Origin: Bacteroidota bacterium
GTDB lineage: Bacteria; Bacteroidota; Rhodothermia; Rhodothermales; Rubricoccaceae
Length of the DNA stretch: 43,345 nucleotides
Direction of reading: 5' to 3'
Assembly: GCA_022561755.1 (NCBI GenBank)
Contig: JADFQN010000007.1
Coordinates: 1 to 43,345, forward strand
In this document: in pieces, positions 7,847 through 15,874 of the stretch
How the letters are laid out: each line of letters begins with the position of its first letter
Position numbering within the stretch: the first letter of the stretch is position 1
Translations under genes and position numbers: made by a program
The notes under the pieces: generated by a model
The model's input: the letters and a program-made list of their open reading frames with translations, nothing else
Databases searched by the model: none
Told to the model about the DNA's origin: nothing

Positions 7847-8425
7847 TCAGTTCCCTGCTGCGTTGACAGGCGGCGGCGGCGGCCCAATGTCGAGGCCAAG
7901 CTCGGCCATCACCGGATTCGTGATATTGAACGCCTCGTCGGAGGCAAACAAAATGACCGGCGCGTTGTTAGCGCGGGCCGAAAACACCATCATCAAGTTC
8001 ATCTCGCCCGCGATGGCATCGATGGCTTCCTGAAGGCGCATGAGCATCGGTTGGAGCATCTGCGATTCCCGCTGGGCCAGTTCGGCACGGCCCTGCGACT
8101 CGGCCTGTTCAAGGTCGCGCTGGAGCGAGAGGATTTCGTTTTCCCGGTCCTGTTGGGCTTCTGCAGACGCCACCGCACTCTGTGCAAACTGTTGGAGCTC
8201 CTCAAACTTTGCACGGAGGATGTCCTCGCGGGCTTGCAAATCGCCGGAAATTACCTCGTCACGCAATTGCAGCGAATCGCGCATCAGGGCGTACTCGGGC
8301 ATCTGGACAATAATGATGTCCGGATCGAGGTAGCCAATACGGACGGACTGCGCCTGCGCCCCTAGCATGGGCACAAGAATGGCCGCAGTGAGGCCAAGCG
8401 CCTGGAGGGTCGAACGGAGGGTCAT
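7847..8425 (-). CDS. OmpH/Skp family periplasmic chaperone, paralogue 1
   Basis: Skp-like proteins hold unfolded outer-membrane proteins in the periplasm before BamA inserts them. The protein has a signal peptide ending near GAQAQ, then IGYLDPDIIIVQMPEY (the family's conserved start), a long Gln/Glu-rich coiled coil (residues about 45-130), and a conserved C-terminal strand FNITNPVMAELGL. A short Pro-rich tail follows. From ATG 8425 it has 192 residues; the longer frame to 8614 is an artefact of reading into the intergenic region. It is the second of two tandem paralogues directly downstream of bamA on the same strand, consistent with joint expression. Confidence 0.9.
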   Translation of the reverse strand: MTLRSTLQALGLTAAILVPMLGAQAQSVRIGYLDPDIIIVQMPEYALMRDSLQLRDEVISGDLQAREDILRAKFEELQQFAQSAVASAEAQQDRENEILSLQRDLEQAESQGRAELAQRESQMLQPMLMRLQEAIDAIAGEMNLMMVFSARANNAPVILFASDEAFNITNPVMAELGLDIGPPPPPVNAAGN

Positions 8426-8489
8426 GAGGGAGTTCAGGGTTGGTAGGTAGAGAGGGTTGCGCAAGCCTGCAAAACGTGGCCGAAACGGA

Positions 8490-9020
8490 TCAGAGCCCAC
8501 GTCGGGCGGGATCCACGTCGAGTTCGTCGAGAACGAGATCGGTGATGTTGTGGGCGTCCTTGGCGTAGAGGAAGATGAGGTCGCCGGTGCGGTCGAACAC
8601 GAAGTCGTAGTCACCTTCTTCGGCGATCACCTCGACGGCGTCCAGCACGCGCTCCTGAATGGGCCGCATGGCCGTCTGCTCCTGGCGGAACAGTTCGCCC
8701 TCCGGGCCGAAATGGCGGCGGCGAAACTGCCCCATCTCCGTACGGCGAGTTGATATCTCAGTCAGCTTGCGCTCGCGATCCTCCGGCGTGTAGAGCAGGT
8801 CGCGGGCTTCAAACTCGCGCTCAAGATCGGCGATCTCCTGGGCCATAGCGTCTAGCTCGGCTTGCCATTGACCAGCAAGCCGATTCACCTGGTCGCGGGC
8901 TGTTTGGTACTCAGGAAGTAAGCGAAGAATCTCCTCCGAGTCGATAAAAGCCAACTTTTGCTGCGCGGCCGAAGGCGCTGCAACAACAAGGAGAGCAATG
9001 AGGCCGAGAATGGGGCGCAT
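8490..9020 (-). CDS. skp: OmpH/Skp family periplasmic chaperone, paralogue 2
   Basis: A 176-residue protein with a signal peptide (MRPILGLIALLVVAAPSAAQ), then KLAFIDSEEILRLLPEY, the typical Skp/OmpH opening, and an extended charged coiled coil from about residue 35 to 110. The C-terminal sheet strand is VFDRTGDLIFLYAKDAHNITDLVLDEL. It should act as a periplasmic holdase for outer-membrane proteins. It lies between bamA and the first paralogue, with a 64-base gap to the latter. A type B element separates it from bamA, which may insulate the chaperone genes from the upstream cluster. Confidence 0.92.
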   Translation of the reverse strand: MRPILGLIALLVVAAPSAAQQKLAFIDSEEILRLLPEYQTARDQVNRLAGQWQAELDAMAQEIADLEREFEARDLLYTPEDRERKLTEISTRRTEMGQFRRRHFGPEGELFRQEQTAMRPIQERVLDAVEVIAEEGDYDFVFDRTGDLIFLYAKDAHNITDLVLDELDVDPARRGL

Positions 9021-9072
9021 GACGTCCTACGGCTTGGTCAGGGGCAAAACAGGTTCGGAAGCGAAAAGACCA

Positions 9073-9240
9073 CTAGGAGGCTGTCTGACTAAGGGGATTG
9101 TAGCGAGGCGAGCGAGGAATCGAGTACATTTCTTCGATTTTCTGAGTTGCATAGTGGGGCTACGTAACGAAAAAGATCGGGGGAATGGGCCAATTTATCG
9201 CCGACGCAGTAGAATCGTCCTTAGTCAGACAGACTCCTAG
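9073..9240. repeat. Type B element (168 bp) between bamA and skp
   Basis: The terminal 22 bases, CTAGGAGGCTGTCTGACTAAGG, form an inverted repeat with the other end at 21 of 22 positions. The interior shows the type B signature tgagttgcatagtggggc, gtaacgaaaaagatcgg and gaatgggcc. The left terminus has the type A-like GGAGGC, the right the type B-like GGAGTC. Confidence 0.9.
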
Positions 9241-9277
9241 AATAGCTATCCGGTTTCGAGCGAGCTCCTGTTCGCCC

Positions 9278-11740
9278 TTATTGTGCCCCACCCAAGGAGA
9301 ACTGGAAACGCCATTGCGGTAAGCCGGAGTCGCCGGCGGAACGCGGCACGAAGGAATCAATCTGGTAGCCGTAATTGAGATCGAGCATACCCAGAATGGG
9401 CAGGAAGATGCGCGCGCCGAACCCGGCTGAACGGAAAAGCTGGCCAGGATTGTAGTCGTCAAAGCTATCCCAGGTGTTGGCCGCGTCAGCAAACAAGTAG
9501 GGTGCGAACGAGAACGCCTGCGACTGCACCGCAACTAGTTGCAATTCCGCCGAGTACTTGTTAAGGATGCGCCCGCCTACGTTTTCGCCACCCAACGTAG
9601 GTGAAATGGACTCGATGGGATAGCCGCGCATGAATACGAGATCCTTGCCGAATCCGCGGAACTGCCCCTGTGTATCGAGCGGGGAACCTCCGACGAGGAA
9701 TCGCTGAAACTGCACGTCGTCCCCCGTGAGCGACCCGATGTAGCCAAATCGGGTGCGAACGCTTAGCGAAAGACGGCCGGCCAACGGCGTGTACCACGCG
9801 TTCTGGAGATTCCACTTGTGATACTGGATGAAGCCCAATATCGGCGGCGCAACGGTCACAGAGAAGCTCAGGCTCGACCCGGCGGTGGGGAAGATCGGGT
9901 TGTCCAGAGAGTTCCGTGTCAAGCTCTGACGAACGGTAAACTCCTGGCTATTGCCCTCCGGAAGACCAAGCGAGTTGATGTTGTTCGCACCCGAAATGTT
10001 GTAAATGCGATACCCCAGGTCGGTGCCCGTCTGGAAGAAATCGTCCGGCCAGCTCAGGCTCTGGCGGTAAAACAGCCGCCCGAATCCGGAAGTAACCACA
10101 CTTTCGTCATCCGAACTGCTCTCGTAATAGGTAAACCCGACCGAGCCTCCCACAGGCGTACGCCGGCCGCGAAACCAGGGCTCCGTAAACGAGATGGAGT
10201 AGTTCTGGTAGCGCCGTCCGTTGGTCACTACCGACAGCGCCAACTGCTGCCCGTCGCCCGACGGCAGCGGCCTCCACGCCGATCCGTTGAACAGGTTCTG
10301 CATGGAGAAGTTGTTGAACGTCACACGCGCCTGCAGCAGCAGCCCGGTCGATCCGCCCCAACCGCCGGAGAGCTCCAACTGATCGCTGCCGGCTTCTGTA
10401 AGGTTATAGGCAAGGTCAACCGTCTTATCTTCCTCGTTGACAGATAGTTCCGGCCCATTCCCAAGGGTCGTTTGGTCGAAGTAGTTGAGTTGAATCAACT
10501 CGCGAACGGAACGCTCTAACGCCTGCCGGCTGTACGTCTGCCCAGGAATGGTTCGCAACTCGCGCCGGATTACGTGGTCCTTCGTCCGCGTATTGCCGCG
10601 AATGGTAATCTGCCCGAACTCATACACGTCGCCTTCCGTGATCTCGAAGAACAGGTCGAGCGAGTCGCCGGGAGCGTCGGTGATGGTATCGCGGATGTTG
10701 AACGTCAGGTACCCGCGATCGGAGTACAGGCTGGCAATGTCCGTGTGTTCCGCCGTGTAGAGAAGATTGCTTTCAAGCTGCGAGCGGTTGAACACGTCTC
10801 CCCGCTCAAAGCCGATGGCCTGAAGGAGCTGCGCGTCCGTAAACACGGTGTTGCCCTCGAACTCGATTTCGCGGACGAAGTACTGCGGGCCCTCCTCCAG
10901 TTCTATTTCAATAATCACGCCCTGGCTGCCGTCGGGCAGCTCCTGCAGGTACACGGAGTCGCGCACGACGCGTGCGCTGTAGTAGCCACGGTCGTTGTAG
11001 AAGCGGATGAGGTTCTGGAGGTCTTCCTCAAATTTCTCGTCCTCAAAGGTTTCGCGGCTCCAGAACCTCCACCAGCGATTTTCCGGCGTGTTCTTGAGGC
11101 GCTTGCGCAACGTGCCCTCGCCGAACACCTCGTTGCCGAAGAACTGGATATCCTGCACCTCCACACGCTGGCCCTTGTTAACGGTAAACACCAACTCTAC
11201 GCGACCGGTCTCCTCGTCCACCCGTCGGTCGACGTCAACGGTGATGAGCCGGTATCCCTTAGCGCGCAAATAATCTTGAATGACGCGAATGCTGCGGCCG
11301 ATCTCTGATGGGCGGACTGCGCGGCCCCGGAGCAGCGGCAGTTCGTCTTCGAGGTCGCTGCGCTCCCCCCCGCTCACTCCCTCGATGGTGTAGCCGCCCA
11401 GCCGAGGCTCTTCCACAACGCGAATCAGTAGGAACACACCGTCGCCTACCATCCTGTCGGCAACGATTTCTACCTCCGAGAAGAGCCCGCCCCGGTAGAG
11501 CTTGCGGATGGCTTCGCCAAAAGCCTCGTCGTACGGGAGCACCACCCGCTGCCCGACCTGCAAACCACTTACCTGTACTATAAACTGAACCGAGTTGGAG
11601 TCAGCGGCGCCCTCAACGTCAAGCGACAGAATCTCGTACCGCGCTACTGCCGACGCTGTACTCTGTTGCGCCAGAGCGGCGGGCACGAGGCCCGCACCGA
11701 CGAGAACGAGACCGGCGAGCAAAAGGGCGAAACGGGACAT
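9278..11740 (-). CDS. bamA: Outer membrane protein assembly factor BamA
   Basis: BamA is the pore-forming core of the BAM complex, which folds and inserts beta-barrel proteins into the outer membrane. The 820-residue protein has a signal peptide (ending ALAQQ) and a run of POTRA domains over about residues 25-430. Typical turns are seen, such as VQDIQFFGNEVFGEGTLR, VREIEFEGNTVFTDAQLL and FGQITIRGNTRTKDHVI. A 16-strand barrel follows. The conserved VRGF-type loop appears as QFRGFGKDLVFMRGYP, then GGRILNKYSAEL. The C-terminus ends FQFSLGGAQ rather than in a bare aromatic residue. It is followed by two Skp paralogues and preceded by uppS, the classic order of this envelope cluster. Confidence 0.97.
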   Translation of the reverse strand: MSRFALLLAGLVLVGAGLVPAALAQQSTASAVARYEILSLDVEGAADSNSVQFIVQVSGLQVGQRVVLPYDEAFGEAIRKLYRGGLFSEVEIVADRMVGDGVFLLIRVVEEPRLGGYTIEGVSGGERSDLEDELPLLRGRAVRPSEIGRSIRVIQDYLRAKGYRLITVDVDRRVDEETGRVELVFTVNKGQRVEVQDIQFFGNEVFGEGTLRKRLKNTPENRWWRFWSRETFEDEKFEEDLQNLIRFYNDRGYYSARVVRDSVYLQELPDGSQGVIIEIELEEGPQYFVREIEFEGNTVFTDAQLLQAIGFERGDVFNRSQLESNLLYTAEHTDIASLYSDRGYLTFNIRDTITDAPGDSLDLFFEITEGDVYEFGQITIRGNTRTKDHVIRRELRTIPGQTYSRQALERSVRELIQLNYFDQTTLGNGPELSVNEEDKTVDLAYNLTEAGSDQLELSGGWGGSTGLLLQARVTFNNFSMQNLFNGSAWRPLPSGDGQQLALSVVTNGRRYQNYSISFTEPWFRGRRTPVGGSVGFTYYESSSDDESVVTSGFGRLFYRQSLSWPDDFFQTGTDLGYRIYNISGANNINSLGLPEGNSQEFTVRQSLTRNSLDNPIFPTAGSSLSFSVTVAPPILGFIQYHKWNLQNAWYTPLAGRLSLSVRTRFGYIGSLTGDDVQFQRFLVGGSPLDTQGQFRGFGKDLVFMRGYPIESISPTLGGENVGGRILNKYSAELQLVAVQSQAFSFAPYLFADAANTWDSFDDYNPGQLFRSAGFGARIFLPILGMLDLNYGYQIDSFVPRSAGDSGLPQWRFQFSLGGAQ

Positions 11741-11980
11741 GCGTGTGCGTTGGGGGGGCGGCTGCCGAGTAGGCGCGCGGCGTCAAGTCTGAAAAGTTAA
11801 CACCATGCGCGCCCGGCCCATAGGGTTAACGGGCTGCCCTAATCGCGTTTTCAGAAGATTCGAGGCTGATTTTGCCACTTCTACACGAAGCGTGGGCACA
11901 GGGTGGAACCGTCGCCTCAACGGAGCCTCAGCGCCGATTATTGCGGAGGGCAGCCGCTCTTGCTCCATCCTTCTCGTGCT

Positions 11981-12781
11981 TCACTCCGCGGGCTGACGAA
12001 CGCGCCCGAACCGGCGGTCCCGGTCCTGGTAGTCGCGGATGGCGCTGTAGAGAGCGTCGCGGCGGAAATCGGGCCAGAAAAGGTCGGAGAAGTACAACTC
12101 GGCGTAGGCTATCTGCCAGAGCAGGAAGTTGGAAACCCGGTGCTCGCCGCCGGTTCGGATGAGGAGGTCCGGGTCCGGGATGCCGGCTGTGTCGAGCTCG
12201 GCGGCTACCATGTCCTCCGAAATGTCGGACGGGTCGAGATGAGCGGCCAGGGTCTTCTGCGCAAGCCGGCGCGCCGCCCGTGCAATCTCCCACCTCCCGC
12301 TGTACGAAAGCGCCAGGTAGAGCGTCATCCGCTGGTTGTTGCCGGTGAGTTCCATGGCCTCGGCCATCTCGCGTTGGCCGCGCTCCGGCAGTCGCGAAAG
12401 GTCGCCGATGGTTTGGAGGCGGATGTCGTTTTTGTTGAGGCGATCGGCCTCACGGCGCAGCGTACGCACGAGGAGTTCCATCAGCGCGATGACCTCCGCA
12501 GCGGGGCGGTTCCAGTTCTCCGTGGAGAAGGTGTAGAGCGTAAGGTGCTGCACGCCAAGCTGCGCGCAGGCCTCCGTTATATCGCGAACCGATTCTACGC
12601 CTTCCCTATGCCCGGCCACGCGGCGCTTGCCCTGCGCCTTCGCCCATCGACCGTTGCCGTCCATAATGCAGGCTATATGCACGGGTATCTCCCCGCGTGC
12701 CTTCAACGCATCCTGCACTGCCGCGTCCTCGGCGGTCTGGGCCTTCTTGGCGAGACGAACGGGCTCGGTCTGGACACTCAC
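11981..12781 (-). CDS. uppS: Undecaprenyl diphosphate synthase (cis-prenyltransferase)
   Basis: This enzyme condenses isopentenyl diphosphate onto farnesyl diphosphate to make the C55 lipid carrier for peptidoglycan and polysaccharides. Motifs in order: IACIMDGNGRWAKAQGK (catalytic Asp and phosphate loop), GHREGVESV, LYTFSTENWNRP, LALSYSGRWEI, PDPDLLIRTGGEHRVSNFLLWQ and AYAELYFSD. The length is 266 residues, with a slightly long N-terminal extension. It lies between rseP and bamA on the same strand. A type A element separates it from rseP, and a 240-base gap without recognisable content separates it from bamA. Confidence 0.97.
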   Translation of the reverse strand: MSVQTEPVRLAKKAQTAEDAAVQDALKARGEIPVHIACIMDGNGRWAKAQGKRRVAGHREGVESVRDITEACAQLGVQHLTLYTFSTENWNRPAAEVIALMELLVRTLRREADRLNKNDIRLQTIGDLSRLPERGQREMAEAMELTGNNQRMTLYLALSYSGRWEIARAARRLAQKTLAAHLDPSDISEDMVAAELDTAGIPDPDLLIRTGGEHRVSNFLLWQIAYAELYFSDLFWPDFRRDALYSAIRDYQDRDRRFGRVRQPAE

Positions 12782-12835
12782 GGCGTCTTACGATTCACTA
12801 GGGCCAGAAAGTACGGCGGAGATCGCTCCTCTACC

Positions 12836-13001
12836 CTAGGAGGCTGTTGAAATACTACGCCGTAAGCGAGGCGCGCGAATCTTGGCCGAGATCAAGGCGC
12901 GAAATCGCAGGCGAATCGGTGATTCGTTGAGTATTTCGCAACGCAGAGATCGGGCAAGAGGCGTCGCCGCAGATAGGTGGAGTTTTTCAACAGGCTCCTA
13001 G
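12836..13001. repeat. Type A inverted-repeat element, full length (166 bp)
   Basis: The ends CTAGGAGGCTGTTGAAA and TTTCAACAGGCTCCTAG differ by one base from perfect inversion. The interior closely matches the copy at 4587-4751 (cgaatcggtgattcg, gtatttcgcaacg). It lies between uppS and rseP and supplies the rseP TAG stop. Confidence 0.9.
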
Positions 13002-14407
13002 CCAAACCACCGGACGGCGTCGTTGAAAATGACAAACGCCATGAACGCGAGCAGGAGAACGAAGCCCACCTGCTGCACCACCATGCGAAACTTGACGCTC
13101 GGCTCGCGGCGCGTGATGCCCTCGTAGATGAGGAAAATGAGGTGCCCTCCGTCCAGCACGGGGATCGGCAGGATGTTGAAGATGGCAAGGGCGATGGAGA
13201 GCACGGCAACGATGTTCCAGAAGCCACGCGCCCCGGTATCCGCCGCCTCCTTGGTGGCCTTGGCGATGATGAGCGGCCCGCCAACCGACTCCCGGAAGTT
13301 CTCGCGCCCTGTGATGAGGCGCCCCACGAACTCCGCATAAAACGATGTGAGCGCCCAAGCCTCGTGAACCCCGGCCTTCACACCGTCAATCAGACCATAA
13401 CGCTCGTGCTCAACCAAAATGGCGGAGGGGTCGGGATATACGCCAACGGCATAGGAGCCATCTCCCTTTTCTTCGGGAGTGAGCGTGGCCTCGTAGAACG
13501 CGAATCCGCCTTCCTGAGCTACCGGAGCAGGATCATCGGCCAGAACCAACGAGTCGAGGCGCGACCAGCGTAAGAGCATCGAACCGCCGTCGGCTTGCTG
13601 AACGGCTGCAACCAATTCCACCCAATACGCCACATCCTGGCTGTCGATGGCGACGATACGGTCGCCGCCGCGAAGGCCTGCTTCCTCGGCCGGAGACCCC
13701 GGCACCGTCGCGCCGATCTGCGACGGCTCAATCGAGAAGCCAAAAGCTTCAAGCCCTCCCTCAGCCTGCGTACTACTCAATTCGGAAACCAGCCGATCCG
13801 GCCCTTCCATCGTCAGCGTGTCGCCTCCGCGCTCCACGGACATGAAGTAGGGGTTCGCCGAGAGAGCGCGCGGTGAGAGGATGTCGTCAAAGCGGTCCAG
13901 CCTTTCGCCATTGACGCCAACAATGCGGTCGCCGGTGCGGACGCCCATGTTGTAGGCCACCGACGAATCGGCCACATAGACGCCCTGCACGCTCTCGGCG
14001 GGTACGTACGCCTTGCCGTAGAAGAGCGCCAGCCCGATGAAGATGAGGAACGCGAAAATCATATTGAAGATGACCCCGCCGGAGATCACCACTATCCGCT
14101 GCCACACCGGCTTCGACCGGAACTCGTCGAGCTTCGGCTCCGACTCCATAAAATCGGTGTCCATGCTCTCGTCAATCATCCCGGCAATCTTGACGTAGCC
14201 GCCGAGCGGCACGGCGCCTATCCGATATTCGGTCTCGCCGATTTGCTTCCGCCAGACCACAGGAGGGAAACCGATGGAGAACGCATCAACGCGCATCCCG
14301 AAAAAGCGCGCTAAGAGGAAGTGCCCCAGCTCGTGGATGAAAACCAGAATCCCGAGTGCTAACGCAACCCAGAAGAAATACGAAAGGAAGTTGAGAACGG
14401 CGTCCAT
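12998..14407 (-). CDS. rseP: Site-2 intramembrane zinc metalloprotease RseP
   Basis: RseP-type proteases cleave anti-sigma factors and signal peptides within the inner membrane. The N-terminal helix carries FIHELGHFLLARFFG with the HExxH zinc site (here HELGH). GGYVKIAGMIDE follows, then two PDZ domains (about residues 120-320, with phrases such as NMGVRTGDRIVGVNGE and EAGLRGGDRIVAID). The third metal ligand sits in NILPIPVLDGGHLIF near residue 420. Length 469 residues. The TAG stop at 12998-13000 is formed by the end of the type A element, so the native last residues may be lost or unchanged. It lies between dxr and uppS. Confidence 0.96.
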   Translation of the reverse strand: MDAVLNFLSYFFWVALALGILVFIHELGHFLLARFFGMRVDAFSIGFPPVVWRKQIGETEYRIGAVPLGGYVKIAGMIDESMDTDFMESEPKLDEFRSKPVWQRIVVISGGVIFNMIFAFLIFIGLALFYGKAYVPAESVQGVYVADSSVAYNMGVRTGDRIVGVNGERLDRFDDILSPRALSANPYFMSVERGGDTLTMEGPDRLVSELSSTQAEGGLEAFGFSIEPSQIGATVPGSPAEEAGLRGGDRIVAIDSQDVAYWVELVAAVQQADGGSMLLRWSRLDSLVLADDPAPVAQEGGFAFYEATLTPEEKGDGSYAVGVYPDPSAILVEHERYGLIDGVKAGVHEAWALTSFYAEFVGRLITGRENFRESVGGPLIIAKATKEAADTGARGFWNIVAVLSIALAIFNILPIPVLDGGHLIFLIYEGITRREPSVKFRMVVQQVGFVLLLAFMAFVIFNDAVRWFG

Positions 14408-14537
14408 ACGGCGTTAAAGGGGGGAACGAAATCAGCGTTGAGCGATCAACGGGCGAGGTCCAAGCGTTTGTGTACGGAACAACGGCGAGCTACCGTTCCG
14501 AGACCATCAACAATTCACGTGCCGGATCGACGGTGGG

Positions 14538-15743
14538 TCAGGAAACGAGAACATTGGCGTGCTCACGCACTGTGTTGCGGGCAGCCTGGTCGGCCGCAAG
14601 GAGGCTTTCGAGATCGTCTCCGCCCTCGTTTAGGATTTGGGAAAGTGCACGTTCGATGAGGCGTGGGATGTCGGTAAAACGGATGCGCTCGGCAAGGAAA
14701 AGTTCAACGGCAGCCTCGTTGGCAGCATTCAGCACAGCGGGAGCAGTCCCGCCCTGTTGCAGCGCCTCGAAGGCAAGCTGTAGGCAAGGGAAGCGCTCGA
14801 AATCGGGTTCCTCAAAATCGAGGCTGCCCAGCACAGTCCAGTCGATGCGCTCGTGCGGCGCCGACCAGCGATAGGGGAAGGTGAGGGCATACTGGATGGG
14901 CACCTTCATGTCCGGCACGCCGAGTTGCGCCTTCACCGAGCCATCCACAAACGTGACGAACGAATGGAGGATGGACTGCGGATGCACAACGACGTTGATG
15001 CGGTCAGGCGCCAGACTAAACAGCCAGCGCGCCTCAATCACCTCCAGCCCTTTGTTCATTAGCGTCGCCGAGTCGATGGTGATCTTCGGGCCCATCGACC
15101 AGTTGGGGTGATTTAGCGCCTCGGCTTTGGTGATAGCGCCAAACGTATCGGACGGTCGATTGCGAAAAGGGCCGCCGGAGGCCGTGAGGGTGATGGATTC
15201 GACGGCCTCGGCATCCTCTCCCACGAGGCACTGGAAGATGGCCGAATGCTCCGAATCTACAGGGATCAGCATGGCGCCGTGTTCGCGGACGAAGCGCTCG
15301 ACCAGCGCCCCGGCGAGCACGAGCGTCTCTTTGTTAGCGAGAGCCACCATCTTTCCTGCTTCCACCGCTGCAAGCGTGGACCGAAGCCCGGCGGCGCCCA
15401 CGATGGCCGCAACGACGACATCCACATCGGCCGCAGAGGCGATCTCGCACAATCCTTCCATCCCCGAAACAACACGCGTTGGTGTACCCGCAAGCGCGTC
15501 TTTCAACGATGTGTACCGGGCCTCATCGGCGATGCAGACCACCTCGGGCTGAAACGCGCGCGCCTGCTCGGCCAGCAACTCCCAGTTCGAGCCCGCCGCC
15601 AATGCCTGAATCTTCAGACGGTCAGAGAAAAGCCGGACGATTCCCAGGGTCTGCGTCCCGACGGAGCCCGTCGATCCGAGCACGGCCAGCCGCCGCGGAC
15701 GGTCAGGTTGCGCAGCGTCGAACTGGCGGAGGGAAGGAATCAT
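14538..15743 (-). CDS. dxr: 1-deoxy-D-xylulose 5-phosphate reductoisomerase
   Basis: Dxr converts DXP to 2-C-methyl-erythritol 4-phosphate, the committed step of the non-mevalonate isoprenoid pathway, using NADPH and a divalent metal. Motifs: LAVLGSTGSVGTQTL (NADPH fold), ALANKETLVLAG, LIPVDSEHSAIFQCL (metal and substrate), TASGGPFR and ATLMNKGLEVIEARWLF. From ATG 15743 (MIPSLRQFD) it has 401 residues, normal for the family; the frame upstream to 15854 adds an unrelated basic stretch. It is followed by rseP, uppS and bamA, linking isoprenoid precursor supply to the lipid carrier and outer-membrane assembly. Confidence 0.97.
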   Translation of the reverse strand: MIPSLRQFDAAQPDRPRRLAVLGSTGSVGTQTLGIVRLFSDRLKIQALAAGSNWELLAEQARAFQPEVVCIADEARYTSLKDALAGTPTRVVSGMEGLCEIASAADVDVVVAAIVGAAGLRSTLAAVEAGKMVALANKETLVLAGALVERFVREHGAMLIPVDSEHSAIFQCLVGEDAEAVESITLTASGGPFRNRPSDTFGAITKAEALNHPNWSMGPKITIDSATLMNKGLEVIEARWLFSLAPDRINVVVHPQSILHSFVTFVDGSVKAQLGVPDMKVPIQYALTFPYRWSAPHERIDWTVLGSLDFEEPDFERFPCLQLAFEALQQGGTAPAVLNAANEAAVELFLAERIRFTDIPRLIERALSQILNEGGDDLESLLAADQAARNTVREHANVLVS

Positions 15744-15874
15744 ACAGCGATACCGGGGGTAGACCGGTGATAAGGCGGCAATACGAACAGACTCACCTCG
15801 TTGTCTCGGAGTCTGTCGGGGCAAAGATAGCCGGACGTTGCCCCGCTGCCGCACGTTTTTCGTTTCTTGATGCT

